Shown: positions 1-10,245 of the stretch, one piece after another
Position numbering within the stretch: the stretch's first letter is position 1
Layout: each line of letters opens with the position of its first letter
Assembly: GCA_017535925.1 (NCBI GenBank)
Contig: JAFXTD010000020.1
Span: forward strand, 1 to 64,000
Reading direction: 5' to 3'
DNA length: 64,000 bases
DNA from: Selenomonadaceae bacterium
GTDB taxonomy: Bacteria; Bacillota; Negativicutes; Selenomonadales; Selenomonadaceae
Position numbers and translations under genes: made by a program
Notes under the pieces: model-generated
Told to the model about the DNA's origin: nothing
What the model saw: only the letters and a program-made list of their open reading frames with translations
The model's database searches: none

Positions 1-3000
1 AGCATGGGCGACGGCAAAGACTCTGTCTACAGCTACGGCAATGCGAACGTTACGATAAGCGGTGGGACAGGTGACGATACTGTTAATGCATACGACGTGG
101 GCATGGTTTACGTCTACAACAACGGCGACGGAAAAGATATTCTCTATGGCTTGAATGAAGACGATACGATTTTGATTCCGAGCGGCTCGTGGTCGACGAC
201 AAAGAGCGGCAACAATATTATCGTCACTGTCGGCAACGGCAACATGACTTTGTACGGTGCGGCGACTCTTTCGGCTTTGAATATCACTTCTTCAACGGCA
301 AATATTCATCCGATTAATATCTTGCAAAACACAAGCTCGAATACAATAGTCACGGGAACAAATTACGGCGACTCGATTTACAACGGCTACAGCTCCGTGA
401 CAGTCAATGCAGGCGCGGGCAATGATACCGTCTACAGCTACGGCTCGAACGTTTCAATCAGCATGGGCGACGGCAAAGACTCTGTCTACAACTCCGGCAA
501 CAATGTGACAATCAGCGGCGGGGCAGGCGACGATACCGTCTACAGCTACGGCAACAATTTGACAATCAGCGGCGGCACCGGCAACGATAAAATCAATTTG
601 GACAGTACTTCCAGAAAAGCAGTGATTAAATATGCAAGCGGCGACGGGAACGACACGATTAGCGGCTACAATTTGTCGGATATGATAAGTTTGACAAGCG
701 GCTCTGTGACGGGTGTTTCCGTGTCGGGTAACGACCTTATTTTAAAAATCAGCACGGGCTCGATTCACTTGACCAATACTCGGAATGCCAATGTCAACGG
801 CACGATTTACGGCGAAAGCAACACGATAGGCACAAGCGGCAACGACAATATTACAAACGTTAAGTCAAACGTGACGATAAACGGCTACGGCGGCAACGAT
901 TCAATTGAAAACAGCGGCGCAAACGTTTCAATCAACACGGGCGAAGGCAATAACACAATCAAAAATTACGGGAGCAACGCGACAATCAAAACGGGCACGG
1001 GTTCCAATCACATTTACAATTACGAGAGCGGAACAAAAGTTTTGGGCAATGCGACAAGCGATTCCGTAAATATTCACGGTGCAAGTGTCTCTGTAGAAAG
1101 CGGCGCAGGAAAAGATTACATTTATTTAAACAACAATTCGTTTGGCGGAGCCTATGTTACAATCAATGCAGGCGCGGACAATGACAGCATTATCGGACGC
1201 TTCGGCGATTCGTCAATCTTGGGCGGGGCAGGCGATGATGTTGTAAGCATGACGGGCGATGTCGACAGAGGAACAATAAGCGCCGGCACAGGCTTAGATA
1301 CCGTTTATATGGACAACTACGACGGTCGCAACATGATTCAATACACTTCCGGTGACGGCAACGATATCATTTATTACTTCAACAGATATGACACACTCAA
1401 AATCGGCAACGGCTCAACCGATACCTACTCAAAGGCAACGGTCGGCTCGGATATCCATGTTTCGGTCGGAAACGGCGTGATAACTCTCAAAAATGCGGCG
1501 TCTCTGGAAAGCGTCAACATTTCGGGCAGGGAAGTTGCCGTTTCGCTCAATCCTTCCAATCCTCTGCTTATCCCGCTCACCGAAGGCAACGATACTTACA
1601 ACAATTCTTTGACAGGCGCGACGATTCTGGCTCTCGGCGGCAGTGATTCAATCACAAACAGCGGCGCGAGCGTTACGGTTGATTTGGGCAACAACAACAA
1701 TTACTTCTACAATACGGGTAACAGAGTTTCAGCTGTCAGCGGCAACGGAGCAGATACCGTCTTCAACGACAGCGACTATTCGAGTATCAATACCGGCGAC
1801 GGCAACGATTCAATCAAATTGTCTCGCGCGCATTATTCTTCAATAATCGGCGGCAACGGTGCTGATTATATTTCTTTAGACCACAGTGACTACGACAGCA
1901 TTTTCGGCGGCGCGGGTAACGATACCGTAATTGGGATTATGGGTTTAACTTACATTGACGGCGGCGCAGGCAACGACTTTGTAAGCATTGGCGGCGATAC
2001 TCTTGGCGGAAACCATACAATAAGCGGCGGCGCAGGCAACGATACTTTGTACGGCAATTCACACACTCTCAGTCAACTTTTCCTTTACTCTTCAGGCGAT
2101 GGCAACGATTTGATTTGCAACTTCGACGCTTATGATACTCTCAAAATCGGCAACGGCTCAACCGATACTTACTCAAAAGCAACGGTCGGCTCGAATATTC
2201 ATGTATCTGTCGGAAACGGCGTGATAACTCTCAAAAATGCGGCGTCTCTGGAAAGCGTCAACATTTCGGGCAGGGAAGTTGCCGTTTCGCCAAATCCTTC
2301 CAATCCTCTGCTTATCACTCTCAACGATAACGCAAACTCTTACAACAATTCTTTGACAGGCGCGACGATTCTGGCTCTCGGCGGAAATGATTCTATCACA
2401 AACAACGCGCAGAGTGTTTCAATCGACGCGGGCGCAGGTTATGATTCCATTGTGAATAACAGCTTCTACGTCACTGTTTCGGGTCAAGGCGGCAACGATA
2501 CTATTCTAAACAACAGCCTTGCTTCCTATGCTCACTTGAGCGGCGGCTCCGACAGCGACAGTATTAAAAATTACGCGCTGATGACTACAATCTATGGCGG
2601 CGACGCGGCAGACACAATCACCAACATTAAAGGCTCTTCGGCTCGTATTTACGGCGACGGCGGCAACGACTTTATCGAAAACACAACCCTCTCCAACCAA
2701 AACGACGCAAAGTCAGCTTATATCTACGGCGGAACAGGCAACGATACTATCAAAAACAGCGCCATGAGTGCCAAACTCTTCGGCGACGCAGACAACGATT
2801 CTATCTTCAACGAAGGCTCTACCGTTACGGCTTACGGCGGCTCCGGCAACGACACTATCATTAACTTCAACAAAACAAAGCCCCTTATCTACGGCGACGG
2901 CGGTCACGATTTAATTTCTTTGACGGGCAGTTCCGCTTCAACCGTCTACGGCGGCTCCGGCAACGACACTGTTTATCACGGCGGCTCTATGTCTTCCGTT

Positions 3001-6000
3001 TTCGGCGGCGCAGACAATGATGTCATTTCCATTATCGGCGGCATTTACACGGCAAAAGTTTCTGTCAGCGGCGGCACAGGCAACGATACTATCTACGGCA
3101 ACTCTTTTCACCATACAATGATAAGCGGTTCGGGTGTCGACTTTTTCCACTACACTTCAGGCGACGGTTTCGATGTCATTCACAACTTTGAATCCGTTGA
3201 TACTCTCAAAATCGGCAACGGCTCAACCGATACTTTCTCCTCTTTAAAGAGCGCCGATAATGTTATCGTCACTGTCGGCTACGGCAAAGTTACTTTATTG
3301 GGCGCCGCAAGCTTGGATACTCTCAACATTTTGGGAACTTATGTTCCTTCTGCCAATCCCTTGCTTATCACTCTCAACGATAACGCAAACTCTTACACCA
3401 ACACCCTTGAAGGCGCAACGATTCTTGCTCTCGGCGGCAACGATACCATTAAGACCAGCTTGGCGGCTTTTGTTTCTGTCGACGGCGGCAAAGGAAATGA
3501 TTCGCTTTATGCTGTCGGCGGGGCTGTTACCTTGAACGGCGGCGAAGGCAATGATACGGTTGAAAATCTCGATAACATAGTTTCGAAAGGCTCAATGCTC
3601 TTGGGCGGGAACGGCACAGATTTAATAAAAAATTTCGGCAACTCTTCATTCGTCGACGGCGGGGCGGACAACGATACAATTTACAGCTACGGCAACAAAA
3701 CGTCGATACAAGGAGCGGGCGGGCACGATACGATTTACAACTACGGGGCAAGTATATCGATAGACGGCGGGGCGGATAACGATTACATTTACAGCAACGC
3801 TTCCAACCCGACAATCTTGGGCGGCACAGGAAACGACACAATCGACAACAGAGCGACAATCAAATCATACCTCGACGGCGGCGAAGGAGCAGACTTTATA
3901 AAAAGCACTACGGCAAACTCGACGATACACGGAGGCAAAGGCAACGACACAATCAACAACAACAAAGGCGGCTCGAATAGTTCAATCGACGGCGGGGACA
4001 ATGACGACTACATAAAAGACTTGAGCTATAACACGAACGTGACAATGTTCGGCGGCAAAGGAGCGGATACGATAATCAGTCCCGGACTGAAAGCAAAGAT
4101 AATCGGCGGGAAGGATAACGATTACATAAGCATAAGCGGGTCGAACAATGAGATAAAGTACAGCGCAGGCGACGGGAACGATACGTTGATAGGGTTCAAT
4201 GCCTCGTCAAGCTTGCAAATCGACGGAGCGACTTATTCAAAAGCGACGGTCGGCACGGATATTCATGTTTCGGTGGAAAGTGCGGTTATCGTTCTCAAAG
4301 GAGCGGCAAGTTTGGGGACGGTCAATATCCTTGGCGAAGAAATACCAACCGTTGCTCAACCCGTATTGAAAATAGAGGACGGGGCGGCAATTTACGGCAC
4401 GGAAGACGAAACGCTGTTGACGATTTACGGAATAAGTACAGCGGCACGGGTTTCGGACTTCAACATAAGCGGCAAGATCGTGACAATATCCAAGAACGCA
4501 CTCGGCGAAGAAGATGTCTTCCTCGAAGGCGAAGGCTACACACTCAAATTGGCAAGTAATGTACCGACAACGGCGACGACTGTTTTGGGCAAGTGGGGTA
4601 CTCTGCAAAATAACACGGCGACTTACACCGCCTCCGCCTCTTCGGCATACTACACCCTCGAAGACAACGTGATAACGTACACGGCAAACAGTGGCGGCGA
4701 AACTTTTACGCTCAACGGAATAAAATCGATAGCCGGCTCGGCAGTATCAATCGACGAAGAAAATAAAATCGTCACTCTGTTTAAGACGGCATTGGGCACT
4801 TCGACGGTGACACTCGACGGCGACGATTTCTCCCTCGAACTCGACGACGGCGTTAATCAAAGCCCCGGTGAAAGCGAACAAAAATTTACTTCATACACAC
4901 TCGGCACGGCGGTTTACAAAATTTTCGGTGCACAAGCATACTACAGCCTCGCGGGCAATGAAGTAACGTACACGGCGGCGACTGCCGATAAACAATACAC
5001 AATCAGCGGCTTGTCAAATGATTTGACATTGGAAGAAGGCGACCTCGAAGGCGTATCAGCCGACTACGACGAGGAAACGGGCATGACGTTTACTTTGTCT
5101 GAAGAGGCACTCAAAAATTCCGATGTGACAATCAGCGGCACGAATTGTCGACTTGCCCTCGACGAAGGCGTAAATCAATCGGCACAAAATATTTCGGGAG
5201 CATGGAGCGACGTTACAAGCGGCACAGCCTCCTACAGCACAAACGGCAAAACGAAATACTACACGCTCACGGACAGCAAAATAGTTTATCATGCGGCGAC
5301 GGCGGGCACTCTTCAAATCAAGTTGGAAGGACTTTCCTCAAATGCGCAAACCGAAGACGGCGAAATTGACGGGCTCGACGTTGACGAAAAAACTTTGACA
5401 GTATCGGGCAACGCGGCGGGAAAAAATTTCACGGTCAAAGAGAACAAGAGCAACTTGGAAATAAATTTGACGGACGAAGTAGAAAATATATCACTCACGG
5501 CGACGAGCGGCACGGATAAACTGAACATATCGGGCAAGAATATCACGGTTTTGGGCGGAGAAGGCAACGATTCAATCAAAATGACGGGCAGCGGTGTTAT
5601 CGCTTATGCTTCGGGCGAAGGCAACGACACGCTCAATTATTCCGAAAATTACACGCTCAAAATCACGAGCGGCACAATCGGGCGAGCGATTCTTAAGGAA
5701 GATGATGTTATCCTTCCCGTAGGCAATGCCTCCATTACGATTACGGACGCCAAAGCTCTGCCGATTAATCTTGTCCTGTCGAACGGCGCAAGCAGTATTT
5801 TGACAGTGGACAACACCGTTGAGCCTTATTTGACTTACAACGCCAACAAGACTGCAGTCACCGTTGCCGCGGACTTCACGGGCACGATACTTTCCGACGA
5901 TTACGATTCGGCAGTCAAAACAATCACAGCCTCTGCCGTCACGACTCCGATTGAAATTTACGGCAACAAAAATGCAAACTACATAATCGGCAACGCAAGC

Positions 6001-8046
6001 AAGCAAAACACCTTGCACGGCGGGGCAGGCAATGACACGCTAAAGGGCGGCTCGATTTTGACGGGCGACGCGGGCAGTGATGTATTTGTTTACAGCGGCG
6101 GCAATGTCCGAATCACCGACTACACTGCCAATGCCGATAAAATATCAGTCGAAGGCAAGACGATTTCCGACGCGGCTTTGAGCGGCAAAGATTTAGTCTT
6201 GACTTACGGAAAGAACGATACTTTGACAATCGCAAACGGCAAGGGCAAGAAAATTACCTTCATGGAAGGCAAGACAGCCAAGCAATATATCTTCGAAGAC
6301 GGCAAGCAGTTCAATGCGGGCAAAACGGAAGTGACGCTCCTTTCTTCGGCGACGCAACTCAACGGCAATTCCTATTCGGCACTGGTGACGACAGACGCAA
6401 CGAAAACTTCTAAAGCCGTATCGATAACGGGCAATGCCAAAGACAACAAAATCACGGCGGGTGCGAAAGGCTCGACACTAAACGGCGGCAAAGGCAACGA
6501 CACCTTGACGGGCGGCGCGGGAATTGATGTCTTCGTTTACGACTTAAACAGCGGCAACGAAGTAATTCAAAATTACACTTCGGGGCAAGACAAAATCAGT
6601 TTGAGTTCCGGCGCGAAGATTTCAAGTTTCACGGTGAGCAAAGCGGGCGATGCGGTCTTGAAAGTCGACAACAACACAGTCACGCTCAAAAAAGTCGGCA
6701 ATGAAAATATTTCCGCCAACGGCAAAAAAATAACCGTCGTCAACACGAACGGCGAAAGCACTTTGACTTATTACACCGACAGAATCGCCGATGATAAAGG
6801 CGTGACGTTGAATTCGACGTTTAAGGGCAAGACGTTCACGGCGGGTAACGGCATTGTCACGGTCGACGCCTCGCAAGTCACCTCTGCAGTCAAGCTCAAC
6901 GGCAACGACAAAGACAATGTTTTGACGGGCGGCGCGGCAGCAGATACGGTATCGGGCTCCACAGGCAATGACAAAATCGCAGGCAACGCGGGCAATGATT
7001 CATTGAGCGGTTCCGACGGCAACGATACACTTTCGGGCGGCGCAGGCAAGGATAAACTCCTCGGCGGCTCCGGCAACGATTCATTGAACGGCGGAAATGA
7101 TGCCGATACTTTGTCGGGCGAAGCAGGAAAAGATACTTTGCTCGGCGGCAAAGGCAATGACTACTTGACGGGCGGCGATGAAGCAGACAGTCTCGACGGA
7201 GGCGCAGGTAACGACAAATTACTTGGCGACGCAGGCAACGACATTCTCAAAGGCAACACAGGTAACGACAAATTACTCGGCGGCGCAGGAAATGATTCAC
7301 TCTACGGCGGTGCAGGCAACGATACCTTCAGCGGCGGCGACGGCAACGACTTGTTCGTTTACGAATCGGGCAACGATGTTATCACTGATTACGCGTCGGG
7401 CGATAAAGTTTCTCTCGGCGGAGCAATTACAAAATCTGCAGTCAAAGGTTCAAGCGTCGTGCTCACGATTAACCAAAATACTTTGACTTTGAAGAACGCC
7501 AAAGGCAAGCAACTGACTTTGATAAACACGGCGGGCAACGAAAGCACCTCGATAATCGGCGGCTTGAAATTGACGAACAGCAGCAAGGCTTCCGCGACAG
7601 TTCCCGCTTATTCCGAATTCGCCGATGCCTCCTCGCGAACAAAAGCGATACAAATTGTCGGCAGTGTGCTCAACAACACAATCTTGGGCGGCACAGGCAA
7701 TGACAAAATCAACGGCGGCGAAGGAAACGACCAACTGCACGGCGGGGCAGGCAATGACAGTTTGTGGGGCGGCACAGGCAATGATTCGCTCTGGGGCGAC
7801 GCGGGCGCAGATACTTTTATCTACGCAGACGGCGACGGCAAAGATGTCATTTACTGCTTTGAAAAAGACGACCTCTTGCAAATCACGGGCACTTTCTCCG
7901 GCACTTACAACAAGTCAAAGAAGGAAGCTTATTTCAAAGTCGGGTCGACGGCGAGTGCAATCACGTTGAAAGAATTCACGGCGACGACCTTCAACGTCAA
8001 CGGTTCCAACTACAAAATCAGCGGCTCCAAGCTTGTAAAGAAATAG
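1..8046 (+). CDS. Giant RTX-like repeat protein (5' partial)
   Basis: The reading frame is open from the first base, so the N terminus lies outside the window; about 2,681 residues are visible. The protein is almost entirely Gly/Asn/Asp-rich nonapeptide-type repeats of the GGxGxD kind. They are degenerate in the first ~1,400 residues and canonical in a block at about 6900-7370 and again at 7680-7830. Between the repeat blocks are modules with a conserved YSKATVGSDIHVSVGNG core, and a middle region (about 4400-5500) of a different beta-rich repeat. RTX repeats bind calcium outside the cell, and such proteins normally leave by type I secretion with an uncleaved C-terminal signal. The last ~60 residues here carry no RTX repeats and could hold that signal. 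No transporter genes are in view. Probable role is a surface-layer, adhesin or matrix protein; no enzymatic domain was seen. Confidence 0.85.
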   Translation, partial: SMGDGKDSVYSYGNANVTISGGTGDDTVNAYDVGMVYVYNNGDGKDILYGLNEDDTILIPSGSWSTTKSGNNIIVTVGNGNMTLYGAATLSALNITSSTANIHPINILQNTSSNTIVTGTNYGDSIYNGYSSVTVNAGAGNDTVYSYGSNVSISMGDGKDSVYNSGNNVTISGGAGDDTVYSYGNNLTISGGTGNDKINLDSTSRKAVIKYASGDGNDTISGYNLSDMISLTSGSVTGVSVSGNDLILKISTGSIHLTNTRNANVNGTIYGESNTIGTSGNDNITNVKSNVTINGYGGNDSIENSGANVSINTGEGNNTIKNYGSNATIKTGTGSNHIYNYESGTKVLGNATSDSVNIHGASVSVESGAGKDYIYLNNNSFGGAYVTINAGADNDSIIGRFGDSSILGGAGDDVVSMTGDVDRGTISAGTGLDTVYMDNYDGRNMIQYTSGDGNDIIYYFNRYDTLKIGNGSTDTYSKATVGSDIHVSVGNGVITLKNAASLESVNISGREVAVSLNPSNPLLIPLTEGNDTYNNSLTGATILALGGSDSITNSGASVTVDLGNNNNYFYNTGNRVSAVSGNGADTVFNDSDYSSINTGDGNDSIKLSRAHYSSIIGGNGADYISLDHSDYDSIFGGAGNDTVIGIMGLTYIDGGAGNDFVSIGGDTLGGNHTISGGAGNDTLYGNSHTLSQLFLYSSGDGNDLICNFDAYDTLKIGNGSTDTYSKATVGSNIHVSVGNGVITLKNAASLESVNISGREVAVSPNPSNPLLITLNDNANSYNNSLTGATILALGGNDSITNNAQSVSIDAGAGYDSIVNNSFYVTVSGQGGNDTILNNSLASYAHLSGGSDSDSIKNYALMTTIYGGDAADTITNIKGSSARIYGDGGNDFIENTTLSNQNDAKSAYIYGGTGNDTIKNSAMSAKLFGDADNDSIFNEGSTVTAYGGSGNDTIINFNKTKPLIYGDGGHDLISLTGSSASTVYGGSGNDTVYHGGSMSSVFGGADNDVISIIGGIYTAKVSVSGGTGNDTIYGNSFHHTMISGSGVDFFHYTSGDGFDVIHNFESVDTLKIGNGSTDTFSSLKSADNVIVTVGYGKVTLLGAASLDTLNILGTYVPSANPLLITLNDNANSYTNTLEGATILALGGNDTIKTSLAAFVSVDGGKGNDSLYAVGGAVTLNGGEGNDTVENLDNIVSKGSMLLGGNGTDLIKNFGNSSFVDGGADNDTIYSYGNKTSIQGAGGHDTIYNYGASISIDGGADNDYIYSNASNPTILGGTGNDTIDNRATIKSYLDGGEGADFIKSTTANSTIHGGKGNDTINNNKGGSNSSIDGGDNDDYIKDLSYNTNVTMFGGKGADTIISPGLKAKIIGGKDNDYISISGSNNEIKYSAGDGNDTLIGFNASSSLQIDGATYSKATVGTDIHVSVESAVIVLKGAASLGTVNILGEEIPTVAQPVLKIEDGAAIYGTEDETLLTIYGISTAARVSDFNISGKIVTISKNALGEEDVFLEGEGYTLKLASNVPTTATTVLGKWGTLQNNTATYTASASSAYYTLEDNVITYTANSGGETFTLNGIKSIAGSAVSIDEENKIVTLFKTALGTSTVTLDGDDFSLELDDGVNQSPGESEQKFTSYTLGTAVYKIFGAQAYYSLAGNEVTYTAATADKQYTISGLSNDLTLEEGDLEGVSADYDEETGMTFTLSEEALKNSDVTISGTNCRLALDEGVNQSAQNISGAWSDVTSGTASYSTNGKTKYYTLTDSKIVYHAATAGTLQIKLEGLSSNAQTEDGEIDGLDVDEKTLTVSGNAAGKNFTVKENKSNLEINLTDEVENISLTATSGTDKLNISGKNITVLGGEGNDSIKMTGSGVIAYASGEGNDTLNYSENYTLKITSGTIGRAILKEDDVILPVGNASITITDAKALPINLVLSNGASSILTVDNTVEPYLTYNANKTAVTVAADFTGTILSDDYDSAVKTITASAVTTPIEIYGNKNANYIIGNASKQNTLHGGAGNDTLKGGSILTGDAGSDVFVYSGGNVRITDYTANADKISVEGKTISDAALSGKDLVLTYGKNDTLTIANGKGKKITFMEGKTAKQYIFEDGKQFNAGKTEVTLLSSATQLNGNSYSALVTTDATKTSKAVSITGNAKDNKITAGAKGSTLNGGKGNDTLTGGAGIDVFVYDLNSGNEVIQNYTSGQDKISLSSGAKISSFTVSKAGDAVLKVDNNTVTLKKVGNENISANGKKITVVNTNGESTLTYYTDRIADDKGVTLNSTFKGKTFTAGNGIVTVDASQVTSAVKLNGNDKDNVLTGGAAADTVSGSTGNDKIAGNAGNDSLSGSDGNDTLSGGAGKDKLLGGSGNDSLNGGNDADTLSGEAGKDTLLGGKGNDYLTGGDEADSLDGGAGNDKLLGDAGNDILKGNTGNDKLLGGAGNDSLYGGAGNDTFSGGDGNDLFVYESGNDVITDYASGDKVSLGGAITKSAVKGSSVVLTINQNTLTLKNAKGKQLTLINTAGNESTSIIGGLKLTNSSKASATVPAYSEFADASSRTKAIQIVGSVLNNTILGGTGNDKINGGEGNDQLHGGAGNDSLWGGTGNDSLWGDAGADTFIYADGDGKDVIYCFEKDDLLQITGTFSGTYNKSKKEAYFKVGSTASAITLKEFTATTFNVNGSNYKISGSKLVKK
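1387..1575 (+). repeat. Internal direct duplication in the RTX gene (copy 1; copy 2 at 2131-2319)
   Basis: About 189 bp around 1387-1575 recur at 2131-2319 with only scattered differences and an offset of 744 bp. They encode the module ending in the residues SNPLLI. More diverged copies of the same module lie near 3200-3370 and 4200-4350. The near identity at DNA level points to recent duplication or gene conversion within the gene. Confidence 0.75.
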
Positions 8047-8348
8047 TGATTAGTGATTAGTGATTAGTGATTAGAAAAACAATTCCCCATTCCCAATTCC
8101 CAATTCCCAATTAAAAAAAAGTTCCAACTACAAAATCAGCGGCTCCAAGCTTGTAAAGAAATAGTGATTAGTGGTTAGTGGTTAGTGGTTAGTGGTTAGA
8201 AAAAAATTCCCCATTCCCCATTCCCAATTCCCAATTAAAAAAAAGTTCCAACTACAAAATCAGCGGCTCCAAGCTTGTAAAGAAATAGTGATTAGTGGTT
8301 AGAAAAACAATTCCCCATTCCCCATTCCCAATTCCCAATTAAAAAAAA
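8003..8348 (+). repeat. Threefold tandem copy of the 3' end of the RTX gene plus its trailer
   Basis: The last 44 bp of the coding sequence, including the stop codon (8003-8046), recur exactly at 8121-8164 and 8245-8288. Each copy is followed by a trailer of GTGATTA or GTGGTTA heptads, then ATTCCCA-type heptads, then an A8 run. Unit lengths are about 118, 124 and 104 bp; the difference lies in the heptad number. This fills most of the 349-bp gap between the RTX gene and hslV. The downstream copies carry the stop codon but no gene. Confidence 0.9.
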
Positions 8349-8381
8349 TCCTCGTCGAAAAAGTCGGCGGGATTTTTTTTT
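8348..8381. terminator. Bidirectional rho-independent terminator
   Basis: ATCC, a bulged T and CGTCG pair with CGGCGGGAT around a short A-rich loop (8348-8373). A T run follows on the plus strand and an A8 run precedes it, giving T8 on the minus strand. It sits between the convergent RTX gene and hslV and can serve both. Confidence 0.7.
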
Positions 8382-8395
8382 GTAAAGGTAAAAAA

Positions 8396-8932
8396 TTATT
8401 CAAGCTCTTCCAGAATAATATTTTGATTGGTGAAAACGCAGATGTCAGCCGCGATTGAAAGCGATTCTTTAGCGATTTGAGCAGCAGTCATGTCGGTGTG
8501 AGCGATTAAAGCCCGCGCCGCAGCCAATGCGTAGAAGCCTCCCGAACCGATAGCCGCAACGTCGCCGTCGGGTTCAATGACTTCGCCGTTGCCGGATAAG
8601 AGTAAAATTTTTTCCTTGTCAGCCACCAAAAGCAGAGCCTCAAGTCGCCGCAAAATTTTATCGGTGCGCCAATCTTTTGCAAGAGCAACAGCCGCGCGTT
8701 GAAGATGACCGTGCGTTGATTCGAGTTTCTCTTCAAATTTTTCAAAGAGAGTGAAGGCGTCGGCAACCGAACCCGCAAAGCCCGCGATAATTTTTTCGTG
8801 ATAGAGGCGGCGAACTTTTTTTGCCGTCGACTTCATGACCGTCGAGTTGCCGAAGGTGACTTGCCCGTCGCCGGCGATTGCAATTTTGCCGTCGCGCTTA
8901 ACCGCAACTATTGTCGTCGAATGAAATTCCAT
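8396..8932 (-). CDS. hslV: HslV/ClpQ ATP-dependent protease peptidase subunit
   Basis: 178 residues, the usual HslV length. The N terminus [11 protein letters not shown] and the segments [27 protein letters not shown] and KDWRTDK are characteristic. The first Thr of the TT pair (residue 6) corresponds to the catalytic N-terminal Thr of HslV, leaving a short propeptide like that of Bacillus CodW. The ATG at 8932 was chosen because GAGG stands 8 nt upstream; a TTG at 8938 is too close to it. That GAGG is part of an intergenic heptad repeat. HslV is the proteolytic chamber and needs the HslU unfoldase, whose gene usually follows; here the next gene is the convergent RTX gene, so hslU must be elsewhere or absent. 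The xerC usually found between trmFO and hslV is also missing. Confidence 0.93.
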   Translation of the reverse strand: MEFHSTTIVAVKRDGKIAIAGDGQVTFGNSTVMKSTAKKVRRLYHEKIIAGFAGSVADAFTLFEKFEEKLESTHGHLQRAAVALAKDWRTDKILRRLEALLLVADKEKILLLSGNGEVIEPDGDVAAIGSGGFYALAAARALIAHTDMTAAQIAKESLSIAADICVFTNQNIILEELE

Positions 8933-8934
8933 AA

Positions 8935-10245
8935 TCAATTCCTCATTCCCAATTCCAAATTCCCAATTGTTTCCAACGCCCGCGCAGATAATTTTTCTTT
9001 ACGCAGATTTTTTTTGACGCGCCCTTCCAAAGGCGGCAACAATCCGAACGTGATGTTCATCGGTTGAAAATTTTTTGTGACAGCCGTCGTGATGTAATTC
9101 GCCAAAGCTCCGTGACAAGTCGTCGGCGGAAAAATTATCGGCTCCAAATTTTTTGCAAGTCGCGCCGCATTGATACCCGCCATCAAGCCCGAAGCTGCCG
9201 ATTCGACGTAGCCCTCGACGCCCGTGATTTGTCCCGCGAAAAAAATTTTCGGCTTGTCTTTGAGTTGAAAGGTCGGCAACAAAATTTTCGGCGAATTGAG
9301 GTAAGTGTTCCTGTGCATGACGCCGAAACGAACGAATTGCGCAGCCTCAAGTCCCGGTATCATTCGGAAGACGCGCTTTTGTTCGCTCCAAGTCAAATGC
9401 GTTTGAAAGCCGACCAAATTGTAAAGCGTTGCCTCGCGATTGTCTTGCCGAAGCTGAACGACCGCATAGGGCGTTTGACCGTTTTTATCCGTCAAGCCGA
9501 CGGGTTTCAAATTCCCGAAACGCATTGTATCTTCGCCGCGAGCCGCCAAAACTTCCACAGGCAAACAACCCTCGAAAAAAATTTCTTCCTCGAATTCGTG
9601 AGGCTTGGTCTTTTCGGCTTTGATAAGTTCTGCGCGGAAGGCAAGATATTCTTCGCGGGTCATTGGGCAATTTATGTAGGAAGCGTCCGAGCCTTTGTCG
9701 TAGCGCGAGGCTTTGAACGCCTTATCGAAATTAATCGAATCGACCGTGACAATCGGAGCCGCCGCGTCGTAGAAATAAAAATCGTCGTTGCCCGTGAGCT
9801 GTTTGATTTCTTCGGCAAGTGCACCCGCCGTCAAAGGTCCGCTTGCGATAATCAACACGTCGTCGAAGTCGAGGCTTGTGACTTCTTCCACAACAAATTG
9901 AACGACCGATTTAACTTTGTCGGTGACGAATCGCCCGAATTCTTCCCTGTCGACAGCCAAAGCACCGCCCGCAGGAATTTTCGTTGCATCAGCCGCCGCC
10001 ATTATCAAAGAATCAAGCCGCCGCATTTCCTCTTTGAGCACGCCGACCGCATTTGTCAAGCCCGCCGCCCGAAGTGAATTGCTGCAGACGAGTTCGGCGA
10101 AGTTTCCGGTTTTGTGTGCGGGAGTTTTTTTCGCAGGGCGCATTTCGTGCAAGACGACTTCGACGCCGCGTTTTGCGATTTGCCAAGCCGCCTCCGAGCC
10201 GGCAAGTCCCGCGCCGATAACGTGAACTTTTTTATTGTTTGTCAT
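8935..10245 (-). CDS. trmFO: TrmFO, folate/FAD-dependent tRNA (uracil-54-C5) methyltransferase
   Basis: 436 residues. The N-terminal dinucleotide-binding motif [14 protein letters not shown] binds FAD. The family segments HEMRP, CSNSLR (with the conserved Cys) and [16 protein letters not shown] are present. The enzyme makes m5U54 in the tRNA T loop using methylene-tetrahydrofolate. The ATG at 10245 starts right before the FAD motif and overlaps the 3' end of the topoisomerase-like gene by 14 bp; an upstream in-frame start at 10293 would add 16 unconserved residues. The final ~8 residues are encoded by a heptad repeat and are probably a recent C-terminal extension. The gene is in its usual Firmicutes position downstream of topA. 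Confidence 0.93.
   Translation of the reverse strand: MTNNKKVHVIGAGLAGSEAAWQIAKRGVEVVLHEMRPAKKTPAHKTGNFAELVCSNSLRAAGLTNAVGVLKEEMRRLDSLIMAAADATKIPAGGALAVDREEFGRFVTDKVKSVVQFVVEEVTSLDFDDVLIIASGPLTAGALAEEIKQLTGNDDFYFYDAAAPIVTVDSINFDKAFKASRYDKGSDASYINCPMTREEYLAFRAELIKAEKTKPHEFEEEIFFEGCLPVEVLAARGEDTMRFGNLKPVGLTDKNGQTPYAVVQLRQDNREATLYNLVGFQTHLTWSEQKRVFRMIPGLEAAQFVRFGVMHRNTYLNSPKILLPTFQLKDKPKIFFAGQITGVEGYVESAASGLMAGINAARLAKNLEPIIFPPTTCHGALANYITTAVTKNFQPMNITFGLLPPLEGRVKKNLRKEKLSARALETIGNLELGMRN
8937..8969 (-). repeat. AATTCC-type heptad array spanning the trmFO 3' end and hslV RBS
   Basis: Several copies of an AATTCCC/AATTCCT/AATTCCA unit lie here. On the minus strand they encode the last residues of TrmFO (NLELGMRN) and supply the GAGG ribosome binding site of hslV. 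Confidence 0.7.

Noticed and set aside
8047-8345. CRISPR array
   Set aside because: Long units are tandem without unique spacers; they are copies of a gene end plus heptads.
9064-10077. 337-codon frame on the plus strand
   Set aside because: Opposite strand of trmFO, no RBS, no recognisable domain.
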